Positions 32,100 to 44,340 of a DNA stretch of 64,000 nt are shown here, piece by piece (position 1 is the first letter of the stretch; the number at the start of each line of letters is the position of its first letter). The DNA lies in the NCBI GenBank assembly GCA_023053545.1, contig JAKZAN010000003.1, positions 1,149,501 through 1,213,500 of the forward strand, written 5' to 3'. Source of the stretch: Lepidurus packardi (taxonomy: Eukaryota > Arthropoda > Branchiopoda > Notostraca > Triopsidae). The notes under the pieces are model-generated. The model was not told the DNA's origin and searched no databases. It saw nothing but the letters and a program-made list of their open reading frames with translations. The position numbers and the translations under genes were made by a program.

Positions 32100-33150
32100 G
32101 CCCCCGTCGCAGCAGAGCAACTACACTGCAGAAAGGATTCCAAAACTATCGAAAGTCTCGAAGTCGATCAACTGTTCCACACGCTTTTTTTGGCAACGGT
32201 CATCGCAAACTGCGCTGTGGTTTCCCTATATGGTGCAGTGTCTTAGATTCGAGATTACATGTCCTTTACTACACACATCAAGAGGGGTTGTTAACCACAA
32301 CAGGTATCTTATAACAACTGTAGCCCCGAAAGTCGAGACAGGATTACCTCCTATTGGGCTGCTCCTGGAAATAGGTTATTGTGACATTTTCCACCGGAGC
32401 AGCCAAGACAGAAGTCAACACCTCCTGAGAGAGCAAAATGCCTCATGTCGACCGCCTGGAATATACATGTACAAGCCAATTAGAAGCAATGAAATGGATA
32501 AAGTAAGAATAATGAAAAGTAGAAAAGTCGACGGGAAACAATTGAGAACCCCTTAAAAGACCTCTACATCTCCTAAGGATTTTTGGGAGAAACCGTTTCT
32601 GTCAAATCCCACAATAACCCCACATACCGTATCCTTTTTGAATTTAATCAGCAACACAAAATTAATTTAAAAAAAAACTCTCGGATGTCATTACACATCC
32701 CGTTACCTCTCCCAACTGAAGCCCTTAACATTACACGTGTCGAAAATGTCCAAATTAAAACCGAAAAATACCCTTGAGCAAGGAATCACACTGGCCTTCT
32801 TACAAACGTTCAAAAACCATAAATGTAGTACACGACTAGGTACGCACGAGACGGGGTTAGGGGTCATTGTTGACATTGGATTTCCGCGATACGGTTCCAA
32901 CGGTTACCTAATACAGACTCGTTCAGTTAATCACAACTATCCATAGCTCAATACGAAAAATTTTTGCTAGCGCTGGACATCCTAATCCAAGAAGATGACA
33001 CCCAAGTAAAGCAGCAAGCGACTGATAAACGATGCTTAGCTTTGACGGTGCACTACGCGAGTCCAGAAGTGCGCGACAATATCGTCAACAGAAAGTAAAG
33101 ATACATATAACTAAGGTAAAACCGCTCGCACAGGCGTACTTCCAGTCCAA
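32100..33150. other. Unassigned, probably decayed retroelement sequence
   Basis: Only short frames (up to 108 codons) without recognisable motifs. Position suggests the remainder of the LINE upstream of it. Confidence 0.3.
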
Positions 33151-33169
33151 ATAAAACCCGAGCTAGGGA

Positions 33170-33360
33170 TATTCCGCTTCCGAAAGATGGAGCAAAACGA
33201 TGGGGAGACGACAGACGCGTTCACTCAGACTCCGCCAACAAGCAGCGAGATGTAGCTTCAGCAACGCCGATCAAGAGATCAAACTCCAAATCATGGAAGG
33301 ATATTTGCCAAGCTCTTTTCGACGTCTGTGCCTAAGAGAAAAAGTAGCCGTGAATAACTG
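33170..33360 (+). pseudogene. Possible Gypsy gag fragment
   Basis: Short pieces in two frames resemble a Gag capsid segment: a GETTDAFTQ stretch near 33199, then LRQQAARCSFSNADQEIK near 33225. Too short and broken for a firm call. Confidence 0.4.
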
Positions 33361-34660
33361 AAGCCTTAGATGGCATTTAATTTGAATCGGAAATTAAGTC
33401 AGAAGACATCAATTACTCAAAAATCCTGTTTCACTCTTACTACACCTCTTAGTCATACTCGACTTCGACGTCAAATGTTTCGATGAAAAGAATAACTCCA
33501 ATGTTTTAGCCGCAGTTGAAACAACTTGTGTTCCGGATCACATAATTAGAAAGCCTAGTAGATACAAGGATTGATGTCGAATGTTTTGCTTTTTGTTTTT
33601 ACTTGAAAATGTTAACTTTTGGAATTCCCGTGGCACGTCAGACCAATAAGGAGTAACCCAGATTTCGAAGAAAAACGTTGTCGTCGCTCCAAAAATGCCT
33701 GTGTGATATACGGAAATAAAAGCTAATTATAAATAGCTAAATTATACGGAAATAAAGGCTAGTTATACGGAAATAAATTGCTTTTAGATACTTAAACAGA
33801 AACCTTTGAAGAATCCAGACAAACTCAACAAAAGCACAAACAAGAGAACAACCCCATGCTTGCAAATGGCTTCGGTTCACTGAACAAAGTTTGCTTCTCT
33901 GGGCGGAACCTATTTTATCAAGAGAAACAAAAACTGTTTATGAAAACAATGATGAATAACTTATTATCAAATTAAAGCTTGCATGCATTGTACACATAAT
34001 ATTTAAATAGCATTAAATTCAATAGTATTAAATGACAAATAAAACCAATTTACCAAGAAAAAGTACAAATAAAACTGTGAAAAGTTTTCAAACTGGCCAG
34101 TGAAAAACAAACGTCTGTTTAGGAAAGTCAGAGCGTTGTCTAAACGTTGGAACAAAGCCGAACAGTTCACAAACCGCGTGTTGCACTGTGGGGCAACTGA
34201 CAGCCTGTTATTCTTATTCCAAATGGTAAGAACTGGCTAAATTGGCAAACGTAGAGGTTAAATTAGGTACACACATTAAGTCTAAATGATAGGGAATATT
34301 TCCAACTTGTTTCTTACCTTTAAACCTTCGGAAAAGTACCACTTTTTAAGCCACTTATTCTGACAACACACGCTAAACGCCACCAGGAGAGGCTTCCATA
34401 GGGGATGCCACCCAGCCACAGCTGCGTTCCAGTTGCGCAATACGACCCGAGCGCCATTATGATAGGTTTTGTGCATTAACGGTTCAAACAGAACTGGTTT
34501 GTTTTAAAATATTTCCCTTTTTCTAACACACTTATTTGTAAGGAGTGGAATTAGTGGTGGTATGGATTTAAAGCTCGATAACAATATACTATGCAGAGTT
34601 AAGAGATTAACACTGAATATACGATAAACACTGTTGACCATAAATGTAAAGGACAACGTA
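33360..34660. other. AT-rich noncoding stretch with a short ATACGGAAATAAA repeat
   Basis: TACGGAAATAAA recurs three to four times within 33708-33776, joined by GCTAATTATA or GCTAGTTATA. Nothing else is recognisable. Confidence 0.5.
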
Positions 34661-34739
34661 AAGACATCTCTCGTGCCGAGGCCAGAACCCTCGTGAATGT
34701 CTATACGCAGTCCAAAGGTAATCTTAAGTTCCGAAGCCC

Positions 34740-35180
34740 AAGAAGCAAAACAGCGATGCCAACCCAAGGACACAACCCAAGCCTAAGATCACTTGAGGCC
34801 AAGGAGGGTAGACGAACCCGAGGTCACAACCCAAGCCTAATAAACTAATTGAGGCCACGGAAGGTAAAAACAACCGAAGCGCACCTCGATACCGATGTCC
34901 AACTGGCCTATAAATACGGACCCGCCAGATGACAACAGCAGGCAGTTCACCCCTCGTCTCAGTCCCCGTAACATCAGTACCCCTCCCCGTTTTCCCCAGC
35001 AGTCCATAGCAGCGCCATCACCGTCTATCGAGACCGAAGCCAGCGAAGCCCTCACCCGAAGCCAATCGACCCGACTCCCCCCTGTCCCTCCTCTCTAAAT
35101 CTGTACTGGCCCCGCTGATAGCAGAAGTGAAATACATTGAATAAACTGACTATCACATATTCAATAATGATAATTAACTG
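34740..35180 (+). promoter_or_regulatory. LTR-like or promoter-like segment with TATA box and poly(A) signal
   Basis: Two imperfect direct repeats (CACAACCCAAGCCTAA...TTGAGGCCA) at 34767-34803 and 34822-34858 precede CCTATAAATACGG (34908). A C-rich transcribed-like stretch follows, then GAATAAAC at about 35138. This is the layout of an LTR U3-R region. I found no second copy, so LTR identity is unproven. Confidence 0.4.
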
Positions 35181-35416
35181 TTAAATTTAACTGCGCTCTC
35201 TAAAATTGATGTGAATGGGAAGGTTTAATTTCAATTTTAAACTAAATTTTAGAAAATTCATTGTAGAGAACTAATTTTTAAATAACTCAATTAACTAACG
35301 ATTAGCCAACTAAGAAATAAACTGATTACCAACTACATGTAAAAATGGTAATTTAGCAAAAGGTTTAACTCAAGACATTTCTTTATGTACTGGTAGTGAA
35401 CCACAGAGATTCTAAA

Positions 35417-36067
35417 TTAATAATAAGTTGATAAAAACGACGGATTACTTGTCATGTAATTGGCCCTGTAGTTCGATAACAAGGGTGGCGGGTGAAAGAT
35501 TTCCTTATGCGCCGCGTAAAGACTCTGGAATTTGACCACTTCCATATCGTACAATTCAAGCCAATTTTCACTCCACTCCTCGTATTTCATCGGTTCAAAC
35601 AAACTACGAGCATATGGACCAACCATGCATTGGTCCCAGTAGTTTTTTAATGAATCAAGTAAACGTTCGACAAAGACTTGCAGATTCTCGCCTTTACGGC
35701 GAACTAAATGACTCGCTCTCGCATCAGCAGCATCACTTTCAACGGACGGGTCCAAAAACTTGGTTACAGCGTCATCACTCTGTCAAAAATGAGAATTAAA
35801 AAGGAGCTTGAAAGCTTTTCCTAATGAATGATGGCTTACTTCTGAGGAACCAGTGGAACCTGCACCGTCCGAACTGGAAGAGGAGTGGCTACCTTGAGCA
35901 GGGTCTTCTTTCCTTAGATGCGCCAAAAGAGAACATAGGTTGAACCCTTTGCCTATTTTATGTTTTAAGCACCTTTGGAACTGATCGTGACGCGTGGGAA
36001 GGCTAAGAGGACGATATTCACGCCAGCAGCAAGCAAAGGAGTGGCTACAGTGAGGTCTGGCATGCAA
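35417..36067 (-). CDS. Unidentified spliced reading frame
   Basis: Two open stretches on the minus strand (35783-36067 and 35417-35781) join across a plausible intron. The donor is GTAAGC after GGTTCCTCAGAA near 35840 and the acceptor is TTTTTGACAG near 35782. The first part has CSHSFACCWRE, H..QFQRCLKHKIGKGFNLCSLL and a Ser-rich run (SSSSSDGAGSTGSSE). The second is mostly alpha-helical (GENLQVFVERLLDSLKNYWD). Similarity to any family is not apparent. It could be a transposon accessory gene or a host exon pair. The stretch 35181-35416 before it shows nothing. Confidence 0.4.
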
Positions 36068-37060
36068 TGTTGGATTACAAAAGCTTATGGTTTACAGGGT
36101 GCGAGGTAAGGGTTGAGGATAATCAGTTGAAAACTAGAAAATGAGTACCTAAGGCTTTGTCTCTAGCGTCTGCTTCTTCTTGGATTGCAACAACAGTAGC
36201 CAGGGGTTAAAAAAAAAACTGCTTGGTTTTGTTCTTGAAGGAATGGCTATAGAGCAATTCCAAAGCTCTAATATACGAGCTGCTAGAGGTATTAGCCAAG
36301 GTATTGACTAGAAGGTACTAACCTTGTAGTCACTAGAAGCTCGCCTTATTTTATATTGTAAAATTTGTTAAATAATACTTTACTAATACCTTAATAGTTT
36401 ACCAAGCCATTGTAGAATGGCTGATGGAAAATCGGTTTTCCGGCCAGCAGATTTGTTTGATGGTCTACTGGCATGGTATCTATGCCAAAAGGCTGATAAT
36501 AAGTTACTTGATAATAACTGACAATAAGTATAAGTTACCATAAAACTTTTGGGTAAATCTGCTGGAAGCCAAGCCCAAATCCTACGATTTGGATGTATCA
36601 AATTAGCCAGGTATGTCACATTATTTCAAGTAAGTTTTGTCACTGTTCCTTAGAAATCGCATAATTTATTATTTACAAATCTAAAAAAAATCTAAAAAAA
36701 GTCAATTTGAAGTAAACCAAAGAAAAACTCTGGCCGAGAATACAACGACGTTTAGGGTTACCGTTTAGTGTTCTGCTGACGGATTTACTGTTGATTTTGT
36801 ATGTTTTTTGCTTTGGAATCCTTTGGACCCACTAACGTTACTGGAATGACTTTGAATTGACTAGATGTACTCGTTCCACGCATGCCTGCCTTGTAAACAA
36901 ACAAAAATTTGTCGTAGTAAAAAGTGAACGATGGATGGCCAGTAACGGAGCAGTGGTCACGCCTAACCGTCCCGTTTCTCAACCAACCACGAAACACCCC
37001 GACGTGAAAACATGTGACGTTTAGGGCAAGGGTTTATTGCGTTGCACACGTTCAAATGAC
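36068..37060. other. Unassigned sequence
   Basis: Only short frames and AT-rich runs; I see no repeat or motif to name. Confidence 0.3.
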
Positions 37061-37064
37061 GTTC

Positions 37065-37270
37065 ATTTGAAGGTTACCCGAAGCCAAAAAAGGCCCCTGA
37101 GATCATTGAAGGTTATTAAAAGGCATTAGAAGGTTATCCTAAGCCAGGAAAGGTTTGTTGAGGTCATCGAAGGTTATTTAGAGGTCATTTGAAAGTTACT
37201 TGGAAGTCACTGTTATCTGGAACCAGGAAAGGCTGTTGAGGGCATTGAAGATTATTTAGAGGTCATTGAA
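37065..37270. repeat. Imperfect tandem repeat with GAAGGTTAT and AGCCAGGAAAGG motifs
   Basis: Units of about 60 bp alternate GAAGGTTA(C/T), AAGCCA(A/G)(A/G)AAAGG and GAGGTCATTGAA. About three diverged units are visible. It may be part of a decayed minisatellite. Confidence 0.6.
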
Positions 37271-37381
37271 CCAAATTCGTCATCAGGAGCCGCCTTTTCA
37301 CAATGCGTCAATGGGTTTTTGAATAATATACCTTTATATTCTTGGGTTTTCCCAGGGCGAACTTGCCACTTGCGCTCCAAG

Positions 37382-37719
37382 TGTAATGACACTTTAAGCG
37401 ACCTAGAAACGCTTTAGTGTTTATGGCTTTGTTGTGACGGACGAAGAAGACCTTACTTCTAGTGACAACAGAGCCATCACTTTTTACAACCCTGTTGTTC
37501 AGTTATCGGAAGGTATAAAGGACAGCAGGGAAGTGATTCGAGTAGCCAGTGTGATACCAGAGTGTAACGAGCTGAGTCCGTGCGAATGTAACAAGTGTAA
37601 CGAGCTGAGTCAGTGAGAATACAGTTGAGGAATGAGCTATAAAGTCTCTTGAGTTGTCGTAGTTACTAGTGCTCATCAGAAGCCTAAAACGTAAGTACAG
37701 CGTTTAAATAGTAACATCA
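37382..37719 (+). repeat. Solo LTR of the Gypsy A family (338 bp)
   Basis: Same length and nearly the same sequence as the two LTRs of Gypsy A (50080-50417 and 60234-60571, there inverted). It begins TGTAATGACAC and ends GTAACATCA. A perfect 4-bp duplication CAAG flanks it (37378-37381 and 37720-37723). No internal sequence remains, as expected after LTR-LTR recombination. The 60-codon frame inside it is LTR sequence, not a gene. Confidence 0.93.
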
Positions 37720-37723
37720 CACA

Positions 37724-38480
37724 AGTGTCGAGGCACTCTGCGCTAGCTAAATCTAATCTAGTGATAGGTTTTCGTCATTCTTGACCTGATGGCAAGAAAA
37801 GAATGCAAGGTGAAGGTCAGGGACAAGTATTTCAAGGTCAAGGGCAAGATTTAGTATAAGAACCGAAGGTATCGCGAAGGAGGGGGAGTAGTCGTTATAG
37901 CCTGATCACGAGGTAAACAAGTAGATTAATGTAGTGGACAGGAAAGACTACCTGTGTTTCGTTTGTTTCGTTTCCTTTGTTCATTTGTGTGTGTCTTTAT
38001 CTACTCAATAAATCAATACGCTACCAACCAAAATAAGTTTAACTTAACACTAGTTAGGTTCTAGTTCATTCGGTAACGGAAATCCCGCCCCTTCCATACA
38101 GAAAGTGGTCAATACCCTGTTGCCGTACCTTTAGACCTTTCTCTCTGCAACACTCGAACTCCACTTAACAGTGAACATAAAAATGCGGAAAAAGGTCACA
38201 GTTAAGCTTCAATTTCGTATAGGTACTGGATATTATCTTACTTACTGCATGTCCGGACTTTTCTTAAACCATAGTAAATGCCTGTAGAACCAAAGAAAGA
38301 AAAAGAACAGTCCCCCAAAACAGGTTAAGGAAGCAGACCCTGACCAAAACTGTGCCATCTAACGGGCATATTATCCACTATTTCTGACCATTTAATATTT
38401 CTGTTGTTTTTTTTATAAAGATTATTATTATTCTGATAACAAGCTTTCCATTGATCTTATTTTTGGTTAAAAAAAATAAA
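37724..38480. other. Unassigned sequence between solo LTR and LINE 3' end
   Basis: It contains GAAGGTCAGGGACAAG-type short repeats near 37810-37850 and CTCAATAAATCAATA at 38004, which could be the tail of another LTR. No coding signal. Confidence 0.3.
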
Positions 38481-39335
38481 AAAATAATTACACCACTTCT
38501 ACTAGTCTAGTATCTTTAAGGTAGTCTACAAGACAGTTTCTTAACTTATATTGTCGTTCTGGTTCAATTTTCCCTAATCGTAATACATTTCCCATGTTAA
38601 AGGTTACTCCGATCTGTTCTACTCTTCGCCTCCATTTTTCTCTTTCGTATCCGTATGATCAGCAATACAACAACCTGTGTTCCATTGTATCTGTTTGTTC
38701 CCTACAGTTTTCACATATATCTGTGTCTTTAAGCTTAAATCTCTTCATCCACCAACCCAACTTTGCATGTTTGCTTCTTATTCTTAAGAGCGCTACGGCT
38801 ATTCTTCTATTCGGGTGTTCTAGCCATGGTTGCAGTTTGAGAGACATGGCCGCTTGTACCAATTCTTGTTCAGATTGTAGTTTTAGCGCTCTTAAAATTC
38901 TCTTTTCGTTCTTTTCTTTATAAAGTGACATTATTTCTTCAGTTTTTAGTCCTCTATTTATAAAATTTTCTTATTCTTTTCCCAGCTTTGCTGCTAAATC
39001 TGCGTTTTCATTGCCCTTAAAACCCTCGTGTCCTGGCACCCATTGTATAGCTACGTCTTTCCCTTTAGTTTTAAATCCATAATTGACCTTAGAATTTCCT
39101 GAATGACTCGGCTATATTTCTTGTTATCATAATTTTTTATTGACAAAACTACCGCCTTTGAATCTGTAAGTATTACATGTATGTTTTTCTGTGCTTTATT
39201 TACAAATTGTAAAGCTTTCAAAACTGCATACAGTTCGGCTGCCATTACTGATGAAAATTTCTGCAGAGCGAGAGCCACTGCGAGAGCGAGAGCTTTTGAG
39301 CCATCTGTAAAGATTCTTTTCCTCTCTTTGTAACG
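38481..39335 (-). pseudogene. LINE (I-group type) RNase H and C-terminal zinc-knuckle region, downstream of Gypsy D
   Basis: Minus strand, reading down from 39335: RNase H with IFTDGS (about 39310), AAELYAVLKAL (39240), ILTDSKAVV (39175) and WVPGHEGF (about 39040). Then a C-terminal region follows with LRIRSKHAKLGWW and CENCREQTDTMEHRLLYC near 38660-38720, the RT-associated zinc knuckle. The 3' end near 38480 is A/T rich. RNase H after the RT places it in the I-group of LINEs. A few frame breaks exist. The upstream part continues at 49376. Confidence 0.8.
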
Positions 39336-39593
39336 TATGACGTGAGGAATTCCTTCTTCTCCATCTTTTGGTCCACCCCGTTTCGGTCGTCACTGTTGTG
39401 CACTATTTCTATTGTTTCGTTGGGTTATCGTTATGTTTTGGTTCTGGTTGTTCCTGTTTTTGATTCGAGAGAACGTGCGAGAACGAGGAATCGGAGAGTT
39501 GTCGTTGACGATTGAGAGAGAATACATCGATGCTATTGCTCAGGTTATACGAAGTGCATTAAAAGTGGATAATTATTTCGGTCATTCGCTACA
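39336..39593 (+). repeat. Gypsy D 5' LTR (258 bp)
   Basis: Matches 49135-49375. It starts TATGACG where the 3' copy has TGTGACG, so the canonical TG has mutated. It contains a 17-bp stretch (TGGTCCACCCCGTTTCG region) absent from the 3' LTR. Confidence 0.93.
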
Positions 39594-39595
39594 TT

Positions 39596-39614
39596 TGGTG
39601 GCAGCGGTGGGATT
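39596..39614 (+). other. Gypsy D primer binding site, tRNA-Leu type
   Basis: TGGTGGCAGCGGTGGGATT, two bases after the LTR, is complementary to the 3' end of a tRNA-Leu (…AATCCCACCGCTGCCACCA, from family knowledge). Confidence 0.8.
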
Positions 39615-39888
39615 CTGTGCTGACGATTGGACAGAATCTGCATCTCACACCGTGTAATTTTGGACTGGTAGGAGAGTAGCTGTAATCTCTTAGGAACAAT
39701 AGGAGCCCTGGGTGTGATCGCTGTGAGGTCCTTTGAAAAAGTGTACAAAGCGAGTCGTGGAGCGCCTTAAATTGCTTTGGTGACAAGGACACAGTTTGAT
39801 CTCTCCTTGCCTGTTGCATCCGCGACGAATTTTTATTATTCCCCTTCTCAAAAGCCAAAACCTCCAGTCCTAACATTGTAAACCCCGC

Positions 39889-40968
39889 ATGTACGGAGGG
39901 GAGTCAGACATCCGTTCTGGTGACGACGTGGCAGCCCAGCCTCGCCCCAGGTCAAGAACTCTATTGCGAAGTGGAAAGTTAGTTCCACGCCTGGCCCAGG
40001 ACGGAAGTCTTTTGAGGGTAACCATGTCTAAGGCGGAAGAGCCGAGTGACATGACGCGTGCCCTGGCTGCTACGATGATGCAAATACAACAACAATTGCA
40101 GCAACAACAGCAACAATTCATGATCCAACAGCAGGAGATGTTCCAACGGCTGACGGGGACCACGGGTACCCCTACCCATGCTGCCATCCCCGAGTACAAA
40201 GGGGACGGCGATGTCGCAGTTTGGCTCCGTGACTTCGAGCGGCTGGCCGGCCTACAAGGTTGGGATGCTGCGACGAAGTTACGGTTCGCTATGTCGAAAT
40301 TGGGGGGTATCGTGCGCACGTGGCAGGATATCGAGGGCAACAGCCTGCGGGACCGGCCCAAGTGGTGTCAACGGTTGGTGGCTGGGTTTGGAAGAACCTT
40401 GACCCTGGAGGAATGGCTTCGCCAAGTCCAGGAGAGGGTCCAGCAGCCTGGCGAATCAGTAATTCAATATGTTTTAGAGAAGGCAGAACTGTGTCAACGC
40501 TGCCCCTACGTCATGTCAGAGGGAGACATTATTCCCTACCTGATTCGGGGATTAGCTTGCACCCAGTACATTCCGGCCCTACCAGTGAACCCGCCTTCCA
40601 CAGTCGGGACATTTATTGACACCATCCAAAGACTGACGAGCATGATGGGTTGATCAGCACCAAGGACGTTGGTTACGGAATCGAGCGCACTGGGTGTGCC
40701 GGCCACTGATCCTGTTAGTGAACTAACGTCTGCCATGAAGCAGTTTACTATCCAGCTCAGTGGTAACACCATTCCTAGAAGAGTTGCTGGCCAGGGGATA
40801 GACGGCGCGCCGGTAGAAGCGAGATCAGCGGAGCCTCGGAAACCGCCTGACCAGATTCAATGCTACGGGTGTAAGGCCCTGGGCCATTTCCGACGCGATT
40901 GCCCTAGAAACCCTCCCAGAAACTCGGGAAACGGGCAAGCCGCTCCGAAGGGGCAAGGGCGGCTGTAG
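39889..40968 (+). pseudogene. Gypsy D gag, one in-frame stop
   Basis: ATG 39889. A Gln-rich tract (QQQLQQQQQQF, about 40089-40120) lies ahead of a capsid-like region with AVWLRDFERLAGLQGW and KLGGIVRTW. A TGA at 40651-40653 interrupts it, and the same frame then continues to a CCHC knuckle (CYGCKALGHFRRDC, 40861-40902) and ends at TAG 40968. Nucleic-acid-binding structural protein of the particle. Confidence 0.82.
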
Positions 40969-42536
40969 TCTTCCAAGTCCCCGACGGAAAGGTGCAATTA
41001 CCTACCCTGCAAACCCGGGTCGAAGGGGTGGGATGGGTGGAGGCGTTGGTGGATTGTGGCGCCCTCGGCAGCCAAATTAGGAAGGGTGATTTGGGTTCCC
41101 TACAGCGTTCAGTAGATACAGACGATTGTTCTTTTTTCCAATGTGCAGATGGTCACCTCTAGTCTACGCTGGGTTCTGTATCTCTGATGGTGGAAGTACT
41201 CCGCCCGGGTTGTGGTATTACCCCGAGTTTCCGTGGTGGAGGAAGCGCCTTTCGCACTCATCCTTGGTGGAGATTGGTTCTGGGCTACTGAAGCGACGTA
41301 CGAGTACGTAATGGATGTTACGAGGTCGAATTGCCAGAACGAAATAAGCCACCGGGTCCTGACTTCGCAGCCGCTGTGGAGACTATGGCGGATGGGGACG
41401 ACTTCCAAGGAATTGAAGTCTGCAGTCACCAGAAACCTCCAGAGTTGCTTTCTCAGCAAAGCACCAATGTCCCATCAGGGACGCTACGGTTCGTCGCCGC
41501 GAGTTGTGTGGGAATTGGGTACTCCACCCTGCGGTTGGAGACTAAGCTGAATGCTAACCCGAGCTGTGAGTGGGCTACTCCAAACTGCTTAGTGACGCCA
41601 GAGAACCGTGTGGTTCATGTCCCTGTCCTCAATTTCGGAGACGAACCTATTTGGTTGGTGAAAGGGGAGGCACTTGCTCAGGAGTATGCTGTAGGCGAGT
41701 CATCACGTTCTTGCCTTTCACGTTCTAACCATAACGCCATGTATGTGGCCTCCACTCCGAAATGGGTAGACGTTGACGTCCCACCCGGAGTGCGTCTGGG
41801 GAATGACTTAACTCCCGAAGAAGTGGGCGGACTGATGACGGTACTCGGAGAGTATACTGCATGTTTTGTGAAGACTAGGTCGGATTTGGGGTTCTGCGAC
41901 TTGTTGCCTCACACGATCGACACCGGGAATTCTCTACTGATTTCGGTCCACCCTACACGGGTGCCCTTCCGGGAACGAGAGATCATTAGAGAACAAGTGG
42001 GCGATATGGTAGCGATGGACGTCGTTGAACCCTCCAACAGTCCGTGGGCCTTCCCGGTCGTATTGGTCCGCAAGAAGGACGGGAGTCCGCGGTTTTGTAT
42101 CGACTATCGTCGTCTTAACGACGTCACCCGAAAAGACGCGTACCCGCTCCCTAGGGTGGATGACGTATTGGATCGATTAGCTGGGTCCACATATTTCAGT
42201 ACGCTGGATATGTGCAACGGGTATTGGCAAGTGGGTCTCGTCGAGGAGGATCGACCGAAAACTGCGTTCTGTACACCGGACGGGCTTTTCCAGTATAAGC
42301 GAATGCCCCAAGGCCTATGTAACGCTCCCGCATCCTTCCAACGTCTCTTTGACCGGATCCTGGGTAGTTTAAAATGGCGATACTGTTTGGTCTACTTGGA
42401 TGATATACTCGTGTTCTCTCGTACTTTCAACGAACACCTCGAACGGTTATCGCTGGTATTGGGTTCGGTGAAGAAAGCTGGACTATTGCTAAAACCAAGT
42501 AAATGCCTCTTTTTTGTCGCACAATCCTATATTTAG
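40969..42536 (+). pseudogene. Gypsy D protease and reverse transcriptase
   Basis: The protease core lies near 41040-41075 with LVDCGA, where the usual Ser or Thr of the D(S/T)G triad is Cys. Frames shift between it and the RT. The RT (41331-42536 open) shows VRKKDGSPRFCIDYRRLN, FSTLDMCNGYWQV (Asp), the box LVYLDDILVFSR (about 42390) and KPSKC. A stop at 42534-42536 follows a frameshift; downstream RT-RNase H linker sequence continues at 42668-42934 until Gypsy C. Confidence 0.85.
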
Positions 42537-42939
42537 GTCACGAGATATCGGGAGAAGGGATCCGGCCGGATCCTGGTAAGGTCTTGGCTGTGGAGAATCA
42601 CCCTACTCCCAGGAATCCCCGGGACATTCGAAGCTTTTAAGGGTTCGCTTCGTATTACCGAAGGTTCATGGCTAATTTCGCCAGCGTTGCGTGCCCCCTC
42701 AACGACTTGCTCAAAAAGGGACACCATTGGGTTTGCGGAAATGAGCAAGAACAATCATTTCCTTGTTTGATCACCGCTTTAACATCTACCCCGACTTTGG
42801 TCCACTACGACGAGAATGCTCCTCTTCTCCTTCGAACGGATGCCAGCGGTACCGGGCTGGGCGCTGTGCTGTCGCAGATTATCGATGATAAGGAAGGCAT
42901 TGTGTGCTATCTTAGCAGAAGATTGACCGACGCGGAACG

Positions 42940-43048
42940 TGGTATATATATATGTATGTATGACCTGACCTGAGATGGGAGGTGCTTAATAACCCGGCTG
43001 GGTATAAATGGTGACCCTTCTTGTAAATACAAGGCAGTGAACACGACA
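42940..43048 (+). repeat. Gypsy C 5' LTR (109 bp)
   Basis: TGGTATATATATATG...GTGAACACGACA, with TATAAAT at about 43002. It differs from the 3' copy by two bases of the TA run and a C/A change. Confidence 0.93.
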
Positions 43049-44340
43049 TGGCGCAGCCGGTAGGATCCAGAAACATGGATCGTATGAACCACATTGTGGC
43101 TTCCATCTCTCCACCGAAATTGGACTTGCAGGTCCAAAAGTACGACGATTTTAAAGTATGGAGAGAAAAGTATGGATATTTTTCCCTTTTGTCAAAGTTA
43201 CAAAATGAACCGCCGGAGTTCCAAGTGGCATTACTGTGATCTTGTTTAAGTGATGAGACTTTGAAAATTGTGAACAATTTAGACTTGACGAAAGAGCAGA
43301 GGGACAAAGAACTGCCGGCCATAATTGAAGCACTCGGTGGGTAAGCAAAAGGGGAAAGTAACGAAATGTTAGAACGCCACAAGTTCAACCAGCGAAATCA
43401 AAGGGAGGGAGAAACCTTTCAAGAATTCCTCACGGACCTGAAGCATCTCATCAAGGCGTGCAACTTTTGCGACATCTGCAGAGACGACATTTTGCGGGAC
43501 CGAATTTTGGAAGGAGTAGCTGAACAAAAGACAAGAGAACGTCTCCCCAACGGTAAAACCATCGACATAAAAAAGGCCATACAGTTTTGTATGTTGGCTG
43601 AGTCATCGGCACAACAGATGGAGACCCTACAGAAACAGAAAGAATATGGAATGAACCGATTGCAGAAAGGAAGATACGAGACAAGGGGGAAACCGGACCA
43701 GGGTAGCAAGGTCAATCCGGACCACGGCGGCAGGTCAACAAACAAAAGGAACGAATCGGCGGATCCCACGAGACTGGAAGAAGAGCAATTAACACGCAAA
43801 TGTGAATTTTGCCTAAGAAACCACCCCAAAGGAAGAAGGAATTGTCCAGCTTTTGAGAAAAGATGCATAAAATGCAAGAAGCTAAACCATTTTCTTGGGT
43901 CAAAATTCTGTAGACCAGCAACACTAAACGAGCTTCGAGTGGCGGAAGAAGATGATGATGAAATCCTGTATTTGGGTGCGATGGAAGAAAGCCCGTCAAA
44001 ACCCAAATGGGATACGGTAATACAAGTGCATACTAAGCAAGGTTTCAAACCTGTTGCCTTTAAAATTGATTCAGGCGCGGATGTCACAGCCATTCCACTA
44101 ACACTAAGCCGCCAACTCGGAATACGGGATGAGGACCTACGGCCAACTAGAGCGACACTACGTGGACCCGTCCCTATAAAACTCAGATGTGTAGGTGTGT
44201 GGCACACAAAGATGAAATGGAAAAACAATGTATCGGTAGATAATGTGTATGTCATAGACGGGCTAACACAGCCACTACTAGGGAAACCAAATATACAAGA
44301 CTTGAAAATTGTGACGATGAATTTTTTGGAGGACCATTAG
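43048..44340 (+). pseudogene. Gypsy C gag and protease, with two in-frame stops
   Basis: One frame from ATG 43048 to TAG 44340, interrupted by TGA at 43237-43239 and TAA near 43342. It contains the capsid C-terminal helix region (FNQRNQREGETFQEFLTDLK), two knuckle-like clusters (CEFCLRNHPKGRRNC and CIKCKKLNHFLGSKFC, 43801-43911) and the protease active site DSGADVTAIP (44070-44098) in the same frame. Gag and protease therefore seem fused. Confidence 0.85.
43049..43068 (+). other. Gypsy C primer binding site overlapping the gag start
   Basis: TGGCGCAGCCGGTAGGATCC directly abuts the LTR and resembles the complement of a tRNA-Ser 3' end. The last A of the LTR plus TG of this site form the ATG of gag at 43048. 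Confidence 0.7.

Noticed and set aside
37434-37616. A conserved 60-residue ORF occurring three times (also 50183-50365 and 60337-60519)
   Set aside because: All three copies lie wholly in the 338-bp LTR of the Gypsy A family, so conservation is due to the LTR, not selection on a protein.
39412-39657. Short hydrophobic ORF repeated at 49194-49397 (FWFWLFLFLI)
   Set aside because: It lies in the Gypsy D LTRs and runs out of the LTR differently at each place; it looks like a membrane peptide only by chance.
43048-43068. tRNA-like GGCGCAGCCGGTAG sequence that might indicate a tRNA D-arm
   Set aside because: It directly follows an LTR and matches the complement of a tRNA 3' end, so it is a primer binding site; no T-arm or anticodon arm follows.
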